This document shows, piece by piece, positions 1-9,320 of a stretch of DNA of 64,000 nt (the stretch's first letter is position 1; every line of letters begins with the position of its first letter). The notes below the pieces were generated by a model. It searched no databases, had not been told where the DNA came from, and saw only the letters and a list, made by a program, of their open reading frames with translations. A program made the translations under genes and the position numbers. The DNA is taken from the NCBI RefSeq assembly GCF_001718195.1, contig NZ_MCNV01000009.1:62001-126000 (forward strand), read 5' to 3'. The DNA comes from Paraburkholderia nodosa. GTDB lineage: Bacteria; Pseudomonadota; Gammaproteobacteria; Burkholderiales; Burkholderiaceae.

Positions 1-93
1 GTGCAGGAAGTCGCCGGTGTGCCGATCGACATGGTTTCGACCGGCCCGGATCGCGACGAAACGATCCTGCTGCGTCATCCGTTCAAGGTCTAA
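1..93 (+). CDS. purA: Adenylosuccinate synthetase, C-terminal end only
   Basis: The first 30 codons of the window are the 3' end of a gene entering from the left and stopping at TAA. The translation ends with a stretch reading [17 protein letters not shown], the conserved C-terminus of adenylosuccinate synthetase, which makes adenylosuccinate from IMP, aspartate and GTP in AMP biosynthesis. The next gene, a phosphoribosyltransferase, starts 23 bases downstream on the same strand, so the two are probably one transcript linking purine synthesis and salvage. The catalytic part lies outside the window, so the call rests on the tail alone. Confidence 0.85.
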
Positions 94-116
94 GTGGTAA
101 GAAGGCAGAAGCAAAA

Positions 117-686
117 ATGATTCAAATGATGGACCCGCGCAACGACGAAAAGAACCTGTGGGTCGGCTGGGACGAGTATCACCGGCTGATCGAACTGCTC
201 GCGCTCAAGGTGCACGAGTCGCGCTGGAAGTTCGACCAGATCCTGTGTCTCGCGCGCGGCGGTCTGCGCGTGGGCGACCAGCTCTCGCGCATCTATGACC
301 TGCCGCTGGCAATCCTCGCGACCAGCTCGTACCGCGAAGCCGCCGGCACGGAGCAGGGCGAGCTCGACATCGCGCAGTACATCACGATGACGCGCGGCCA
401 CCTGGAAGGCAACGTGCTGCTCGTCGACGATCTCGTCGACTCGGGTGTCACGCTCGCACGCGTGCAGGAGCACCTCAAGGAGCGCTACCCGGCTGTGACC
501 GGCGTGCGCTCGGCGGTGCTCTGGTACAAGGGCTGCTCGAAGGTGACGCCGGACTATTTCGTCCAGCATCTGCCGACCAATCCGTGGATCCACCAGCCGT
601 TCGAGGAATGGGATACGGTGCGCCCGCACAATCTCAGTGCGTGGATCAAGCGTGGTCTGCAGCGAGCGCAAGACGCGCAGAAGTAA
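117..686 (+). CDS. Purine-type phosphoribosyltransferase
   Basis: A 189-residue cytoplasmic protein of the type I phosphoribosyltransferase fold. The PRPP-binding loop is clear at residues 103-110 (VDDLVDSG), with a preceding strand LARGGLRVG near 46-53 that matches the N-terminal phosphate loop of this fold. Such enzymes transfer phosphoribose from PRPP to a base. The position directly behind purA suggests a purine substrate (hypoxanthine, guanine or xanthine), but the sequence does not fix which one. ATG at 117 follows an AAGGCAG ribosome-binding site. A strong terminator follows at 742-770, so purA and this gene end one transcription unit. Confidence 0.85.
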   Translation: MIQMMDPRNDEKNLWVGWDEYHRLIELLALKVHESRWKFDQILCLARGGLRVGDQLSRIYDLPLAILATSSYREAAGTEQGELDIAQYITMTRGHLEGNVLLVDDLVDSGVTLARVQEHLKERYPAVTGVRSAVLWYKGCSKVTPDYFVQHLPTNPWIHQPFEEWDTVRPHNLSAWIKRGLQRAQDAQK

Positions 687-741
687 AGCAGGGGTTGTGC
701 CGCCGCCAGGGTTCCCATACCCGCGGCGGCCAGATCCAACG

Positions 742-770
742 ACGGAGCCTTCATGGCTCCGTTTTTTTTG
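742..770 (+). terminator. Rho-independent terminator after the phosphoribosyltransferase
   Basis: Stem ACGGAGCC / GGCTCCGT (8 bp, perfect) with loop TTCAT, followed by a run of eight T. It sits 56 bases after the stop codon of the upstream gene and closes the purA unit before kup. Confidence 0.9.
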
Positions 771-947
771 TGCGTCGCCCACCGATTCGCCTGCGGCGGC
801 GCAGGCGGGCAGACGGCATCTGGGGCCGGTGCTAAACTGCGCGGGGATCGGGGGATGTCGCAGTGCCGCGACGACCGCTCGGTTTCCGCCGCAGCCCGGT
901 TTAGAATAGCGCTCGTTTTTTCCGCCTCGCAACGGATTACCGCGTAT

Positions 948-2834
948 ATGACAACTAGCACACACGTGGCCAAGCAGCCGCTACCTACTCTCGCCGTAGC
1001 GGCCATCGGCGTGGTGTTCGGCGACATCGGCACGAGCCCGCTGTATTCGCTGAAAGAGGCGTTCAGCCCATCGCACGGCATTCCGCTCAACGACACTTCC
1101 ATTCTCGGCGTCATTTCCCTGCTGTTCTGGGCGATCGTGATCGTCGTGAGCGTCAAATATGTCCTTTTTGTGATGCGCGCCGACAACAACGGCGAGGGCG
1201 GCGTGCTCGCGCTCATGGCGCTCGCCATGCGCTCGTTCAGCCGCAAGAGCAGGTCCGCTGCGCTGCTCACGGCCTTGGGGATCTTCGGCGCGTGCATGTT
1301 CTACGGCGACGCCGTCATCACGCCGGCGATCTCGGTCATGTCGGCGGTGGAAGGCCTGGAAATCGCCGCGCCCAAGCTCTCGCATCTGGTGCTGCCGTTC
1401 ACGATGGTGATCCTGATCCTGCTGTTCTGGATCCAGCGGCACGGCACTGCGCTGGTGGGCCGCCTGTTCGGCCCGATCATGGTGCTCTGGTTCATCACCA
1501 TCGGTGTGCTCGGCGTCTCGCGCATCGTCCAGGCGCCTGGCGTCATCGCGGCGCTCAGCCCTTATTACGCGGTCAGTTTCATGGGCGCGCACATGCTGCA
1601 GGCCTACGTGGTGCTCGGCTCGGTCGTACTGGTGCTGACCGGCGCGGAAGCGCTCTACGCCGACATGGGCCACTTCGGCGCGAAGCCGATTCGCTTTGCC
1701 TGGTACGCGCTCGTGATGCCCTCGCTCGTGGTCAACTACTTTGGGCAGGGCGCGCTGCTGATGCAGGACCATCGCGCGATCGCGAATCCATTCTTCCTGC
1801 TCGCGCCGCAATGGGCCTTGCTGCCGCTCGTCGTGCTTTCCACGGTGGCGACCGTGATCGCTTCGCAGGCCGTGATCTCCGGCGCGTATTCCCTGACGAG
1901 CCAGGCCATTCTGCTTGGCTACGTGCCGCGCATGAAAGTGCTGCACACGTCGGACCTCGCCATCGGCCAGATCTACGTGCCGGTCGTGAACTGGATGCTG
2001 CTCTTCATCATTCTGTGCATCGTGGTCGCCTTCAAGAGTTCGGACAATCTGGCGGCCGCATACGGTATCGCCGTGACCGCGACGATGGTGATCACCACGG
2101 TGCTCGTTGCCGTCGTGATGACGAAAGTGTGGAAGTGGAACAAGGCGCTCGTCACCTGCATCATCACGGTGCTGCTGGCCGTCGATCTGGGCTTCTTCGG
2201 CGCGAACCTGCTGAAGGTCGAGGAGGGCGGCTGGCTGCCGCTCGGCATCGGCGCGCTGCTGTTCTTCCTGCTGATGACCTGGTTCAAGGGCCGCATGATC
2301 GTGAAGGATCGCACGGCCGCCGACGGCATTCCGCTCATGCCTTTCCTGCAGGGGCTGCTCGCGCATCCGCCGCATCGCGTTTCGGGCACGGCGATCTATC
2401 TCACTGGCAGCGAATCGCTCGTGCCGGTGAGCCTGCTGCACAATCTCAAGCACAACAAGGTCCTTCACGAACGCACGATCTTCCTCACGTTCGTGATTCG
2501 CGACATTCCGTATGTGGGCGACGCAGAGCGCGTGACGGTCAAGGATATCGGCGGCGGGCTCTATCTCGTGAAGGCCGATTACGGCTTCAACGAAACGCCG
2601 GACGTGCAGGCCGTGCTCGACGAAATTTCGCGCACGCACAACATGATGTTCGAGATGATGGACACGTCGTTCTTCCTCGCACGCGAGACGGTCGTGCCGA
2701 CGCAGCTTCCGGGCATGTCGATTTTCCGCGAGCGTGTCTTCGCGTGGATGCATCAGAATGCCGCGAAGCCCACCGACTTCTTCAGTATTCCTGCGAACCG
2801 CGTGGTCGAACTCGGGACGAAGATCGAAATCTGA
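948..2834 (+). CDS. kup: Low-affinity potassium transport protein Kup
   Basis: A 628-residue inner-membrane K+ uptake protein of the KUP/HAK family, probably K+/H+ symport. The N-terminus carries the family motif GVVFGDIGTSPLYS at residues 21-34, followed by about twelve hydrophobic segments up to about residue 450 and a soluble C-terminal domain. The open frame extends back to 753, but ATG 948 was chosen because it gives the usual family length (about 628) and starts just before the first conserved block; the extension is Arg/Ala-rich and overlaps the upstream terminator. A TAGAAT -10-like box lies at 902-907. A bidirectional terminator follows at 2854-2881. Confidence 0.95.
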   Translation: MTTSTHVAKQPLPTLAVAAIGVVFGDIGTSPLYSLKEAFSPSHGIPLNDTSILGVISLLFWAIVIVVSVKYVLFVMRADNNGEGGVLALMALAMRSFSRKSRSAALLTALGIFGACMFYGDAVITPAISVMSAVEGLEIAAPKLSHLVLPFTMVILILLFWIQRHGTALVGRLFGPIMVLWFITIGVLGVSRIVQAPGVIAALSPYYAVSFMGAHMLQAYVVLGSVVLVLTGAEALYADMGHFGAKPIRFAWYALVMPSLVVNYFGQGALLMQDHRAIANPFFLLAPQWALLPLVVLSTVATVIASQAVISGAYSLTSQAILLGYVPRMKVLHTSDLAIGQIYVPVVNWMLLFIILCIVVAFKSSDNLAAAYGIAVTATMVITTVLVAVVMTKVWKWNKALVTCIITVLLAVDLGFFGANLLKVEEGGWLPLGIGALLFFLLMTWFKGRMIVKDRTAADGIPLMPFLQGLLAHPPHRVSGTAIYLTGSESLVPVSLLHNLKHNKVLHERTIFLTFVIRDIPYVGDAERVTVKDIGGGLYLVKADYGFNETPDVQAVLDEISRTHNMMFEMMDTSFFLARETVVPTQLPGMSIFRERVFAWMHQNAAKPTDFFSIPANRVVELGTKIEI

Positions 2835-2853
2835 CCGCGTCGATTCGACCAGT

Positions 2854-2881
2854 AAAAAAGGCACCCGGGGTGCCTTTTTTT
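2854..2881. terminator. Bidirectional terminator between kup and tex
   Basis: AAAAAAGGCACCC followed directly by GGGGTGCCTTTTTT forms a hairpin with an A-run on one side and a T-run on the other, so it can terminate both kup from the left and tex from the right. The two genes converge here. Confidence 0.9.
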
Positions 2882-2931
2882 GTTGCGCACGCAACGTGAG
2901 CCGTTGCGGCCCACGTTGCGTCATGCGGACA

Positions 2932-5283
2932 TCAGCGTTGCTTGAGCTTCGCGAATGCCGCCGCCATCGCGCCTGCCGGTTCCGCATCGCGCGAACGCTG
3001 GCCGCCGCGGTTATCGCGATTGCCGCCGCCGCGATTGTCGCGGTTGCCCGACTGGCCCGCGCTGCCGCCGCTGCGCGACGCGCCGGCGCTCGCGGGGTCG
3101 TCGTCCAGACGCATCGTGAGCGCGATACGCTGACGCTTCACGTCGACGTCGAGCACCTTCACCTTCACGACCTGGCCGGCCTTGACGACTTCGTGCGGGT
3201 CCTTGATGAACTTCGTCGACATGGCCGAGACGTGCACGAGCCCGTCCTGATGCACGCCTACGTCGATGAATGCGCCGAACGCGGCCACATTCGTCACGAC
3301 GCCTTCGAGCAGCATGCCCGGCACGAGGTCGGACACCTTTTCGACGCCGTCGCGGAACGTCGCCGTCTTGAACTCGGGGCGCGGATCGCGGCCCGGCTTT
3401 TCCAGCTCGCTCAGGATGTCGCGCACCGTCGGCAGACCGAAACGTTCATCCACGAACTCGGTGGGCGCGAGGCCCGAAAGCGCTTCGCGGCTGCCGAGCA
3501 CGTCGCCGATCGTACGCTTGATCTTCGCGAGCATGCGTTCGACGACGGGGTACGCTTCCGGGTGCACCGACGAGCGATCGAGCGGATTGTCGCCGCCGTT
3601 GATGCGCAGGAAACCGGCGGCCTGCTCGAAGGTCTTGTCGCCCAGACGCGGCACCTTCTTCAGATGCTCGCGCGAGGGGAACGGGCCGTTCGCATCGCGG
3701 TAATCGACGATATTGCGCGCGAGCGTCGAGTTCAGGCCCGACACGCGCGCGAGCAGGGCGACGGAGGCCGTGTTCGCGTCGACGCCCACAGCGTTCACGC
3801 AGTCCTCGACCACGGCGTCGAGTGAGCGTGCGAGTTCGCGCTGGTTCACGTCGTGCTGGTACTGCCCCACGCCAATCGCTTTCGGCTCGATCTTCACGAG
3901 TTCGGCGAGCGGGTCCTGCAGACGGCGCGCGATGGAAACCGCCCCGCGCAGCGACACGTCGAGCTCGGGGAATTCCTTTGCAGCCAGTTCGGATGCCGAA
4001 TAAACCGAAGCACCGGCTTCGGAAACCACGATCTTCTGCAGCTTCAGTTCGGGATGCTTCGAAATCAGCTCGCTCGCGAGCTTGTCGGTTTCACGCGAGG
4101 CCGTGCCGTTGCCGATGCTGATGAGTTCCGCTTGCGTCTGCGCGGCGATGCGCGCGAGCTTAGCGAGCGAGCCGTCCCAGTCGCGGCGCGGCTCGTGCGG
4201 GTAGATCGTATCGGTGGCGAGCAGCTTGCCCGTGCGGTCGACCACTGCGACCTTCACGCCCGTGCGCAAGCCCGGATCGAGGCCGATCACGGCCTTGGGG
4301 CCGGCCGGCGCGGCAAGCAGCAGATCCTTGAGATTGCGCGCGAACACGCGAATCGCTTCGTTTTCCGCCTGCTCGCGCAGGTGGGTGAGCAGCTCGTTTT
4401 CGATATGCGGCTGCACCTTCACGCGCCAGCACCAGCGGCAGACATCGGATAGCCATTTGTCGGCCGGGCGATTCTGGTTCGCGATGCCGAAGTGGCGCGC
4501 GATGATCGCTTCGCCCGGATGCGGTACCTGCGCATCCAGCTCGCCGCCAAGGCCGAGCTTGACCATCAGCACGCCGGCGTTACGGCCGCGGAACAGCGCG
4601 AGCGCGCGGTGCGACGGCACGGTCTTGATGGTCTCGGAGTAGTCGTAGTAGTCGCGGAACTTCTCGCCTTCCTCGTTTTCCTTGCCCTCGACCACGCTCG
4701 ACATCACCACGCCCTGGTTGTGCAGCCAGTCACGCAGCTTGCCCAGCAGCTCGGCCGTTTCGCCGAACTGCTCGGAGAGGATGTCGCGCGCGCCGTCGAG
4801 CGCAGCCTTGACGTCGGCGACACCCTTTTCGGCGTCGACGTACTGTGCGGCTTCCGTTTGCGGGTCGAGCAGCGGGTTCGCGAGCAGCGCGTCGGCGAGC
4901 GGCTGCAGGCCGGCTTCGCGCGCGATCTGCGCGCGCGTGCGGCGTTTGGGCTTGTAGGGCAGATAGAGGTCTTCGAGCACCTGCTTGCTGTCGGCCGCTT
5001 CGATGGCGCTGCGCAATTCGTCGGTGAGCTTGCCTTGTTCCTCGATGCTCGCGAGGATCGCCGCGCGGCGGTCTTCGAGTTCGCGCAGATAAAGCAGGCG
5101 CTCTTCGAGCGTACGCAGTTGCGTATCGTCGAGATTGCCCGTGACTTCCTTGCGGTAACGGGCGATGAACGGAACGGTCGAGCCTTCGTCGAGAAGCTGC
5201 ACGGCGGCTGCGACCTGGCGCGGCTGCACGCTCAGTTCAGTGGCGATACGCTGGACGATCTTGAGTGCTACGGTTTCCGTCAT
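2932..5283 (-). CDS. tex: Tex-family RNA-binding transcription accessory protein
   Basis: A 783-residue cytoplasmic protein starting MTETVALKIVQRIATEL, typical for Tex. The order is an N-terminal Tex helical domain, a YqgF/RuvC-like domain with VIGLDPGLRTGVKVAVVD near the middle, helix-hairpin-helix repeats (FPSREHLKKVPRLGDKTF), and a C-terminal S1 RNA-binding domain (LEGVVTNVAAFGAFIDVG). The end is Arg/Gly/Asn-rich, a disordered tail extending the RNA-binding surface. Tex proteins bind nucleic acid and affect transcription; the exact role here is not visible. The frame stays open on the minus strand back to 6498, but that extension is antisense to the next gene and is Leu-rich nonsense. Confidence 0.95.
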   Translation of the reverse strand: MTETVALKIVQRIATELSVQPRQVAAAVQLLDEGSTVPFIARYRKEVTGNLDDTQLRTLEERLLYLRELEDRRAAILASIEEQGKLTDELRSAIEAADSKQVLEDLYLPYKPKRRTRAQIAREAGLQPLADALLANPLLDPQTEAAQYVDAEKGVADVKAALDGARDILSEQFGETAELLGKLRDWLHNQGVVMSSVVEGKENEEGEKFRDYYDYSETIKTVPSHRALALFRGRNAGVLMVKLGLGGELDAQVPHPGEAIIARHFGIANQNRPADKWLSDVCRWCWRVKVQPHIENELLTHLREQAENEAIRVFARNLKDLLLAAPAGPKAVIGLDPGLRTGVKVAVVDRTGKLLATDTIYPHEPRRDWDGSLAKLARIAAQTQAELISIGNGTASRETDKLASELISKHPELKLQKIVVSEAGASVYSASELAAKEFPELDVSLRGAVSIARRLQDPLAELVKIEPKAIGVGQYQHDVNQRELARSLDAVVEDCVNAVGVDANTASVALLARVSGLNSTLARNIVDYRDANGPFPSREHLKKVPRLGDKTFEQAAGFLRINGGDNPLDRSSVHPEAYPVVERMLAKIKRTIGDVLGSREALSGLAPTEFVDERFGLPTVRDILSELEKPGRDPRPEFKTATFRDGVEKVSDLVPGMLLEGVVTNVAAFGAFIDVGVHQDGLVHVSAMSTKFIKDPHEVVKAGQVVKVKVLDVDVKRQRIALTMRLDDDPASAGASRSGGSAGQSGNRDNRGGGNRDNRGGQRSRDAEPAGAMAAAFAKLKQR

Positions 5284-5562
5284 AGGGTCTGGATATTCCT
5301 GCGAGGATCGGATTGCGGTCCGGGTTTGCGGTCCGGCGGCCGGTGCGGGCTCGAGCGCCCGAGGCGCCCGGTGTGCGAAAAGGCACGTCGCCGGGTGCCT
5401 GCGCCGGCCGGTGGAGCGGGGCATTTTGCCATAAATGGCCGAGCGCTCAACCCGGGGGGTGTTAGAATTTCCCCCATGTTCCGCTGCCCACAGAAGACGT
5501 TGACGACCTCCCGCTTCTCCCCTGATTTGCCCCTTGCCCGGTTTCGCACGCCTCATGGCGTC

Positions 5563-6486
5563 ATGCGGCGGTTCCCCGCTCTTGGGGCAATTTGTGCCGT
5601 CGCGTTGAGCCTCGGTGCGAGCGTTCCGGCCCTCGCGCAGGCGGTCGGGGTGACAGGGCCGCTGCAGCAGCAAGGTGCGGCAACGGCGCCGGTGCAGCCG
5701 GCGCCTTCGGGCGACGCGCCGCTCGCAGCGTCCGACGCGGCTGCGGCCGCCGGCGTGCAACAGTCGCAGCAGAGCGACTTCGACGCGCGGCAGCAGGTGC
5801 TGGACCGTCGTGCCGCGGAGAACGACTATCAGTTCGCAGTCGCGCAGCACAACTGCTACAGCACGTTCTTTGTGAATCATTGCATCGGCAAGGCGCGCGA
5901 CAAGATGCGTGTCGTGCAGGCCGATATCCGCCGCGAGCAACTGGCGCTCGACGACGAAAAGCGTGCCGCGCATGCGCAGCAGCGCGACCAGCAGGCCGCC
6001 TTGCAGCGCGCGCAGGACGCAGCCAATGCGCCGCAGCGCGCCGCCAACGAAGCGGCCAGCGCGCAGGCGTACGAACAGAAGCAGCAGCAACACGCGCTCG
6101 ATCAGGCGCAGCGCCAGGCCGAAGCGCCGCAGCGTGCGGCGAACGAGCAGGCGTATCAGGAAAAGCAGCGGCAGCATGCGCTGGCCCAGGCACAGCGTCA
6201 GGGCGAGCAATCGCAGCGCAACGCGAACCAGGCGGCGTACGACCAGAAGCAGGCGAACTACCAGAACCAGCTCGACGAAGCGCGCCGCCAGGGCGAACAA
6301 AAGGCTCAGGAGCGCGCCGACAAGGCCCAGCGCTACCAGCAGAAGCAGGAAGACGCGGCGAAGCACAAGGCCGATGTCGCCGAGCGTCAGAAACAGGCGG
6401 CCGAGAAGGCGCAGCAAAAGCAGCAACAAGAAGAACAGCAGAAGCAGCAGGAAAAACAGCAGCAGGAAGAACAGCAGGACCAGTAG
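5563..6486 (+). CDS. Secreted Gln-rich coiled-coil repeat protein
   Basis: No function is recognised. From ATG 5563 the product has 307 residues and begins with a signal peptide (MRRFPALGAICAVALSL, cleavage near ALAQ, residues 23-26), so it should be periplasmic. The middle has a conserved-looking patch with two Cys around NCYSTFFVNHCIGKARDKMR. From about residue 145 the protein is almost pure Gln, Ala, Glu, Lys and Arg in imperfect repeats of about 28 residues (QRAANEQAYQEKQRQHALAQ type, four copies), predicting a long coiled coil or charged helix. An earlier ATG at 5476 is in frame, but a TTAGAAT -10-like box at 5462-5468 makes it an unlikely start. Possibly an envelope spacer or scaffold. 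Confidence 0.7.
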   Translation: MRRFPALGAICAVALSLGASVPALAQAVGVTGPLQQQGAATAPVQPAPSGDAPLAASDAAAAAGVQQSQQSDFDARQQVLDRRAAENDYQFAVAQHNCYSTFFVNHCIGKARDKMRVVQADIRREQLALDDEKRAAHAQQRDQQAALQRAQDAANAPQRAANEAASAQAYEQKQQQHALDQAQRQAEAPQRAANEQAYQEKQRQHALAQAQRQGEQSQRNANQAAYDQKQANYQNQLDEARRQGEQKAQERADKAQRYQQKQEDAAKHKADVAERQKQAAEKAQQKQQQEEQQKQQEKQQQEEQQDQ

Positions 6487-6573
6487 CACGAGTAGCACGC
6501 TTTTTCAGCCGGACTGCAACCTCAGGCGCGTCGTCCTTCGCAAGCGCGCGCCGCAAATGTCGAGGAGGCGAGC

Positions 6574-6807
6574 ATGCGCGAGCATCGTGAAGTCAAGACC
6601 GAGGTCCTTCGTGACCGCATTCTGCAACTGGAATCGGAACATGGCGATCTGGACCGCCTGATAGACAGGATGTCCGACACCCCGGACTATGACGATCTCG
6701 AACTGCAGAGGCTGAAGAAGCGCAAGCTCAAGGTCAAGGACAACATCCTCCTGCTGCAACTGCAGCTGGACCCCGATTCAACGAAGACTTCGGACGGGCA
6801 CGCCTGA
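6574..6807 (+). CDS. YdcH-type small helical protein (DUF465)
   Basis: A 77-residue charged helical protein (start MREHREVKTEVLRDRIL, with LKKRKLKVKDNI in the second helix) matching the DUF465/YdcH family of short two-helix hairpin proteins. The family has no well-established function. A good ribosome-binding site (GAGGAGG) lies about 8 bases before ATG 6574. It lies between the coiled-coil gene and the helicase gene, all on the plus strand with gaps of under 90 bases, so it may be cotranscribed with them. Confidence 0.85.
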   Translation: MREHREVKTEVLRDRILQLESEHGDLDRLIDRMSDTPDYDDLELQRLKKRKLKVKDNILLLQLQLDPDSTKTSDGHA

Positions 6808-6883
6808 TTCCGGGTCCTGGCAGGCGCCGGGGCGCGGCAGTCGGCGCGTTGCGCCGTTCCGGACCGAGCAGGAACCGCTTGCC

Positions 6884-9154
6884 TTGAATTCAACGACCGT
6901 TTCCCGTTCCCGGCCCGCGCGCGAAGGCGGCGCGCCGGAGGCCGACGCGCGCGCGGCGCAAACCGCCGCTGCACCCATGTTGAGCGCACGCCGCGCCGCC
7001 GAGCTCGAGGAGCTCTTCGCGGCCGACGGCTTGCTCGCCCGCGAGATCGACGGCTATCGCCCACGCGCTGCGCAGATCGAAATGGCGCGCGCGGTCGCGG
7101 CCGCAATGGAAGCCGCCGCGCAATCCCTGCCCGATCCTGCGGCGTTCGAACTTCAGTCGCGCCCGGCGCGCCGGGTCGAACGTGGTGCGCCGGCGCAGCC
7201 CGCCGCCGGGGAAGCGGCGCGCGCCACAGCCGAAAACGGCGACAACACGCTGATCGTCGAGGCGGGCACGGGCACGGGCAAGACCTATGCGTACCTCGTG
7301 CCGGCCATGCTGTGGGGCGGCAAGGTGGTCGTCTCGACGGGCACGAAGCATTTGCAGGACCAGCTCTTCGCGCGCGACATCCCCACGGTGCGCGACGCCC
7401 TCGCGGTGCCCGTGAGCGTGGCGATGCTCAAGGGCCGCGCCAACTATCTGTGCCACTACTATCTGCAGCGCACGGCCGACAACGGCCGGCTGCCGTCGCG
7501 CCAGGAAACCGCGTATCTGCAGGAAATCGTGCGCTTCGCGAAGATCACGCGCTCGGGCGACAAGGCCGAGCTCGCGAGCGTGCCCGAGACGGCGGCCGTC
7601 TGGTCGATGGTCACATCGACGCGCGATAACTGTCTTGGCCAGGAGTGCCCGCATTACAAGGACTGCTTCGTGATGCAGGCGCGCCGCGAGGCGCAGCAGG
7701 CCGATATCGTGGTGGTCAATCACCATCTGTTCTTCGCCGACATCATGCTGCGTGACACCGGCATGGCCGAACTGCTGCCGAGCGCGAATACGATCATCTT
7801 CGACGAAGCGCACCAGCTGCCCGAAACGGCGACGCTCTTTTTCGGCGAAACGCTCTCGACGGCGCAGTTCCTCGAGCTCGCGCGCGATTGCGTAGCCGAA
7901 GGCCTGAGCCACGCGCGCGACGCGGTGGAGTGGGTCAAGCTCGGCGCGGCGCTGGAGCGTGCTGCGCGCGACGTGCGGCTCGCGTTCAAGGAAGACTCGC
8001 TGCGCCTGTCGATTACGCAGTTGCCCGAGGATCACCCGCTCTTCGATGCGCTCGACGCGCTGCAGACCGAACTGGGCACGCTTGCCACGGCACTCGCCGG
8101 GCAGGCCGAGCGCGCCGAATCGATTGGTGCCTGCCTGCGCCGCGCGCGGGAGCTGCAGGGCATCCTCGCGGGCTGGACCGCGCCGCAGGGCGTCCCGCCA
8201 GCGCGCGAAACGCACGAGGCCGACGCGGACGGACAAGGCGATAACGCTCACGCGACCGACGACGCGGACGAGAAGGTCCGCTGGGTCGAGGTGTTCTCGC
8301 ACACGGTGCAGTTGCACGAAACCCCGCTCTCCGTGGCGCCGATCTTCGCGAAGCAGCGCGCCGGTGTGCCGCGCACGTGGGTCTTCACGTCGGCCACGCT
8401 TTCGGTGCGTGGCGACTTTACGCACTACGCGGCGCAAATGGGCCTGAGTTCGCGCCGTTCGATGACGCTGCCGAGCCCGTTCGACTATCCCACGCAAGGG
8501 CTGCTTTACGTGCCGCGCAACATGCCGCAGCCGTCGTCGCCGCAGTTCACCGACGCCGTGTTCGAGGCGGCGTTGCCTGCGATCGAGGCGTCGGGCGGCG
8601 GTGTCTTCATGCTATGCACGACGTTGCGTGCCGTCGACCGTATTGCCCAGAAGCTGCGCGACACGATCGAGGCGCGTGGATGGAATACGCCGCTGCTCGT
8701 GCAGGGCGACGCGAGCCGCACGGAGCTGCTCGAGCGCTTCCGCGCCTATGGCAATGCGATCCTCGTGGGCAGCCAGAGCTTCTGGGAAGGGGTGGACGTG
8801 CGCGGCGACGCTCTCTCGCTCGTGGTCATCGACAAGCTGCCGTTCGCGCCGCCCGACGATCCGGTGCTGGCGGCGCGCCTTGACGCGCTGGCGAAGAAAG
8901 GTCTGAGCCCGTTCGCGGTCCACCAGCTCCCGCAGGCGGTGATCACGCTCAAGCAGGGTGCGGGGCGACTGATTCGCGCGGAAACTGACCGCGGTGTGTT
9001 GATGATTTGCGACACCCGTCTCGTCGACAAGCCGTATGGGCGACGTATCTGGCAAAGTCTGCCGCCGTTCAAGCGGACCCGGGAGATCGAAGTCGTGCAG
9101 GCGTTCTTCGAAGAGAAGAACGAGCAGGCCGGGGAGCCTGGCGAAGCGCATTGA
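6884..9154 (+). CDS. DinG/YoaA-family ATP-dependent DNA helicase
   Basis: A 756-residue superfamily 2 helicase of the XPD/DinG group, which unwinds damaged or structured DNA 5' to 3'. Visible motifs are Walker A (EAGTGTGKTYAYL), the iron-sulfur cysteines (NYLCHYY, CLGQEC, KDC: four Cys in the expected order), DEAH-type Walker B (IIFDEAHQLPE), and late motifs VGSQSFWEGVD and QGAGRLIR. The FeS cluster places it near YoaA and DinG; the sequence alone does not choose between them. Start TTG 6884 has a GGAACC box upstream; ATG 6977 (MLSARRAAELEEL) is a reasonable alternative that removes an Arg/Ala-rich leader. Confidence 0.88.
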   Translation: MNSTTVSRSRPAREGGAPEADARAAQTAAAPMLSARRAAELEELFAADGLLAREIDGYRPRAAQIEMARAVAAAMEAAAQSLPDPAAFELQSRPARRVERGAPAQPAAGEAARATAENGDNTLIVEAGTGTGKTYAYLVPAMLWGGKVVVSTGTKHLQDQLFARDIPTVRDALAVPVSVAMLKGRANYLCHYYLQRTADNGRLPSRQETAYLQEIVRFAKITRSGDKAELASVPETAAVWSMVTSTRDNCLGQECPHYKDCFVMQARREAQQADIVVVNHHLFFADIMLRDTGMAELLPSANTIIFDEAHQLPETATLFFGETLSTAQFLELARDCVAEGLSHARDAVEWVKLGAALERAARDVRLAFKEDSLRLSITQLPEDHPLFDALDALQTELGTLATALAGQAERAESIGACLRRARELQGILAGWTAPQGVPPARETHEADADGQGDNAHATDDADEKVRWVEVFSHTVQLHETPLSVAPIFAKQRAGVPRTWVFTSATLSVRGDFTHYAAQMGLSSRRSMTLPSPFDYPTQGLLYVPRNMPQPSSPQFTDAVFEAALPAIEASGGGVFMLCTTLRAVDRIAQKLRDTIEARGWNTPLLVQGDASRTELLERFRAYGNAILVGSQSFWEGVDVRGDALSLVVIDKLPFAPPDDPVLAARLDALAKKGLSPFAVHQLPQAVITLKQGAGRLIRAETDRGVLMICDTRLVDKPYGRRIWQSLPPFKRTREIEVVQAFFEEKNEQAGEPGEAH

Positions 9155-9175
9155 GCTTCATGCGCGCCGCATAAC

Positions 9176-9209
9176 AAAAAGCCACGAACGTGAGTTCGTG
9201 GCTTTTTTG
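9176..9209. terminator. Bidirectional terminator after the DinG-like helicase
   Basis: AAAAAGCCACGAAC, loop GTGA, GTTCGTGGCTTTTTT. The 9-10 bp stem has an A-run before it and a T-run after it, so it serves the helicase gene from the left and the lipoprotein gene from the right. Confidence 0.9.
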
Positions 9210-9320
9210 CTTGCCCGCCGTATGTCTGAAGCGCGTTTGACGCAAGCAGCAGACCGTACGGCGATTCGCTGCGGTGCCCACTGGGACCGAGGTCCCGGGT
9301 GAGCGTCGCGCGAACGCAAC

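Noticed and set aside
753..947. Longer kup start at 753
   Set aside because: The added residues are Arg/Gly/Ala-rich and start inside the upstream terminator hairpin; the family start is at 948.
981..2987. A 668-codon open frame on the minus strand
   Set aside because: It is a shadow of kup, extremely rich in Arg, His, Glu and Asp, with no family pattern.
5284..6498. N-terminal extension of tex on the minus strand
   Set aside because: It is antisense to the Gln-rich coiled-coil gene and reads as Leu runs, the complement of Gln codons. The Tex start at 5283 fits the family.
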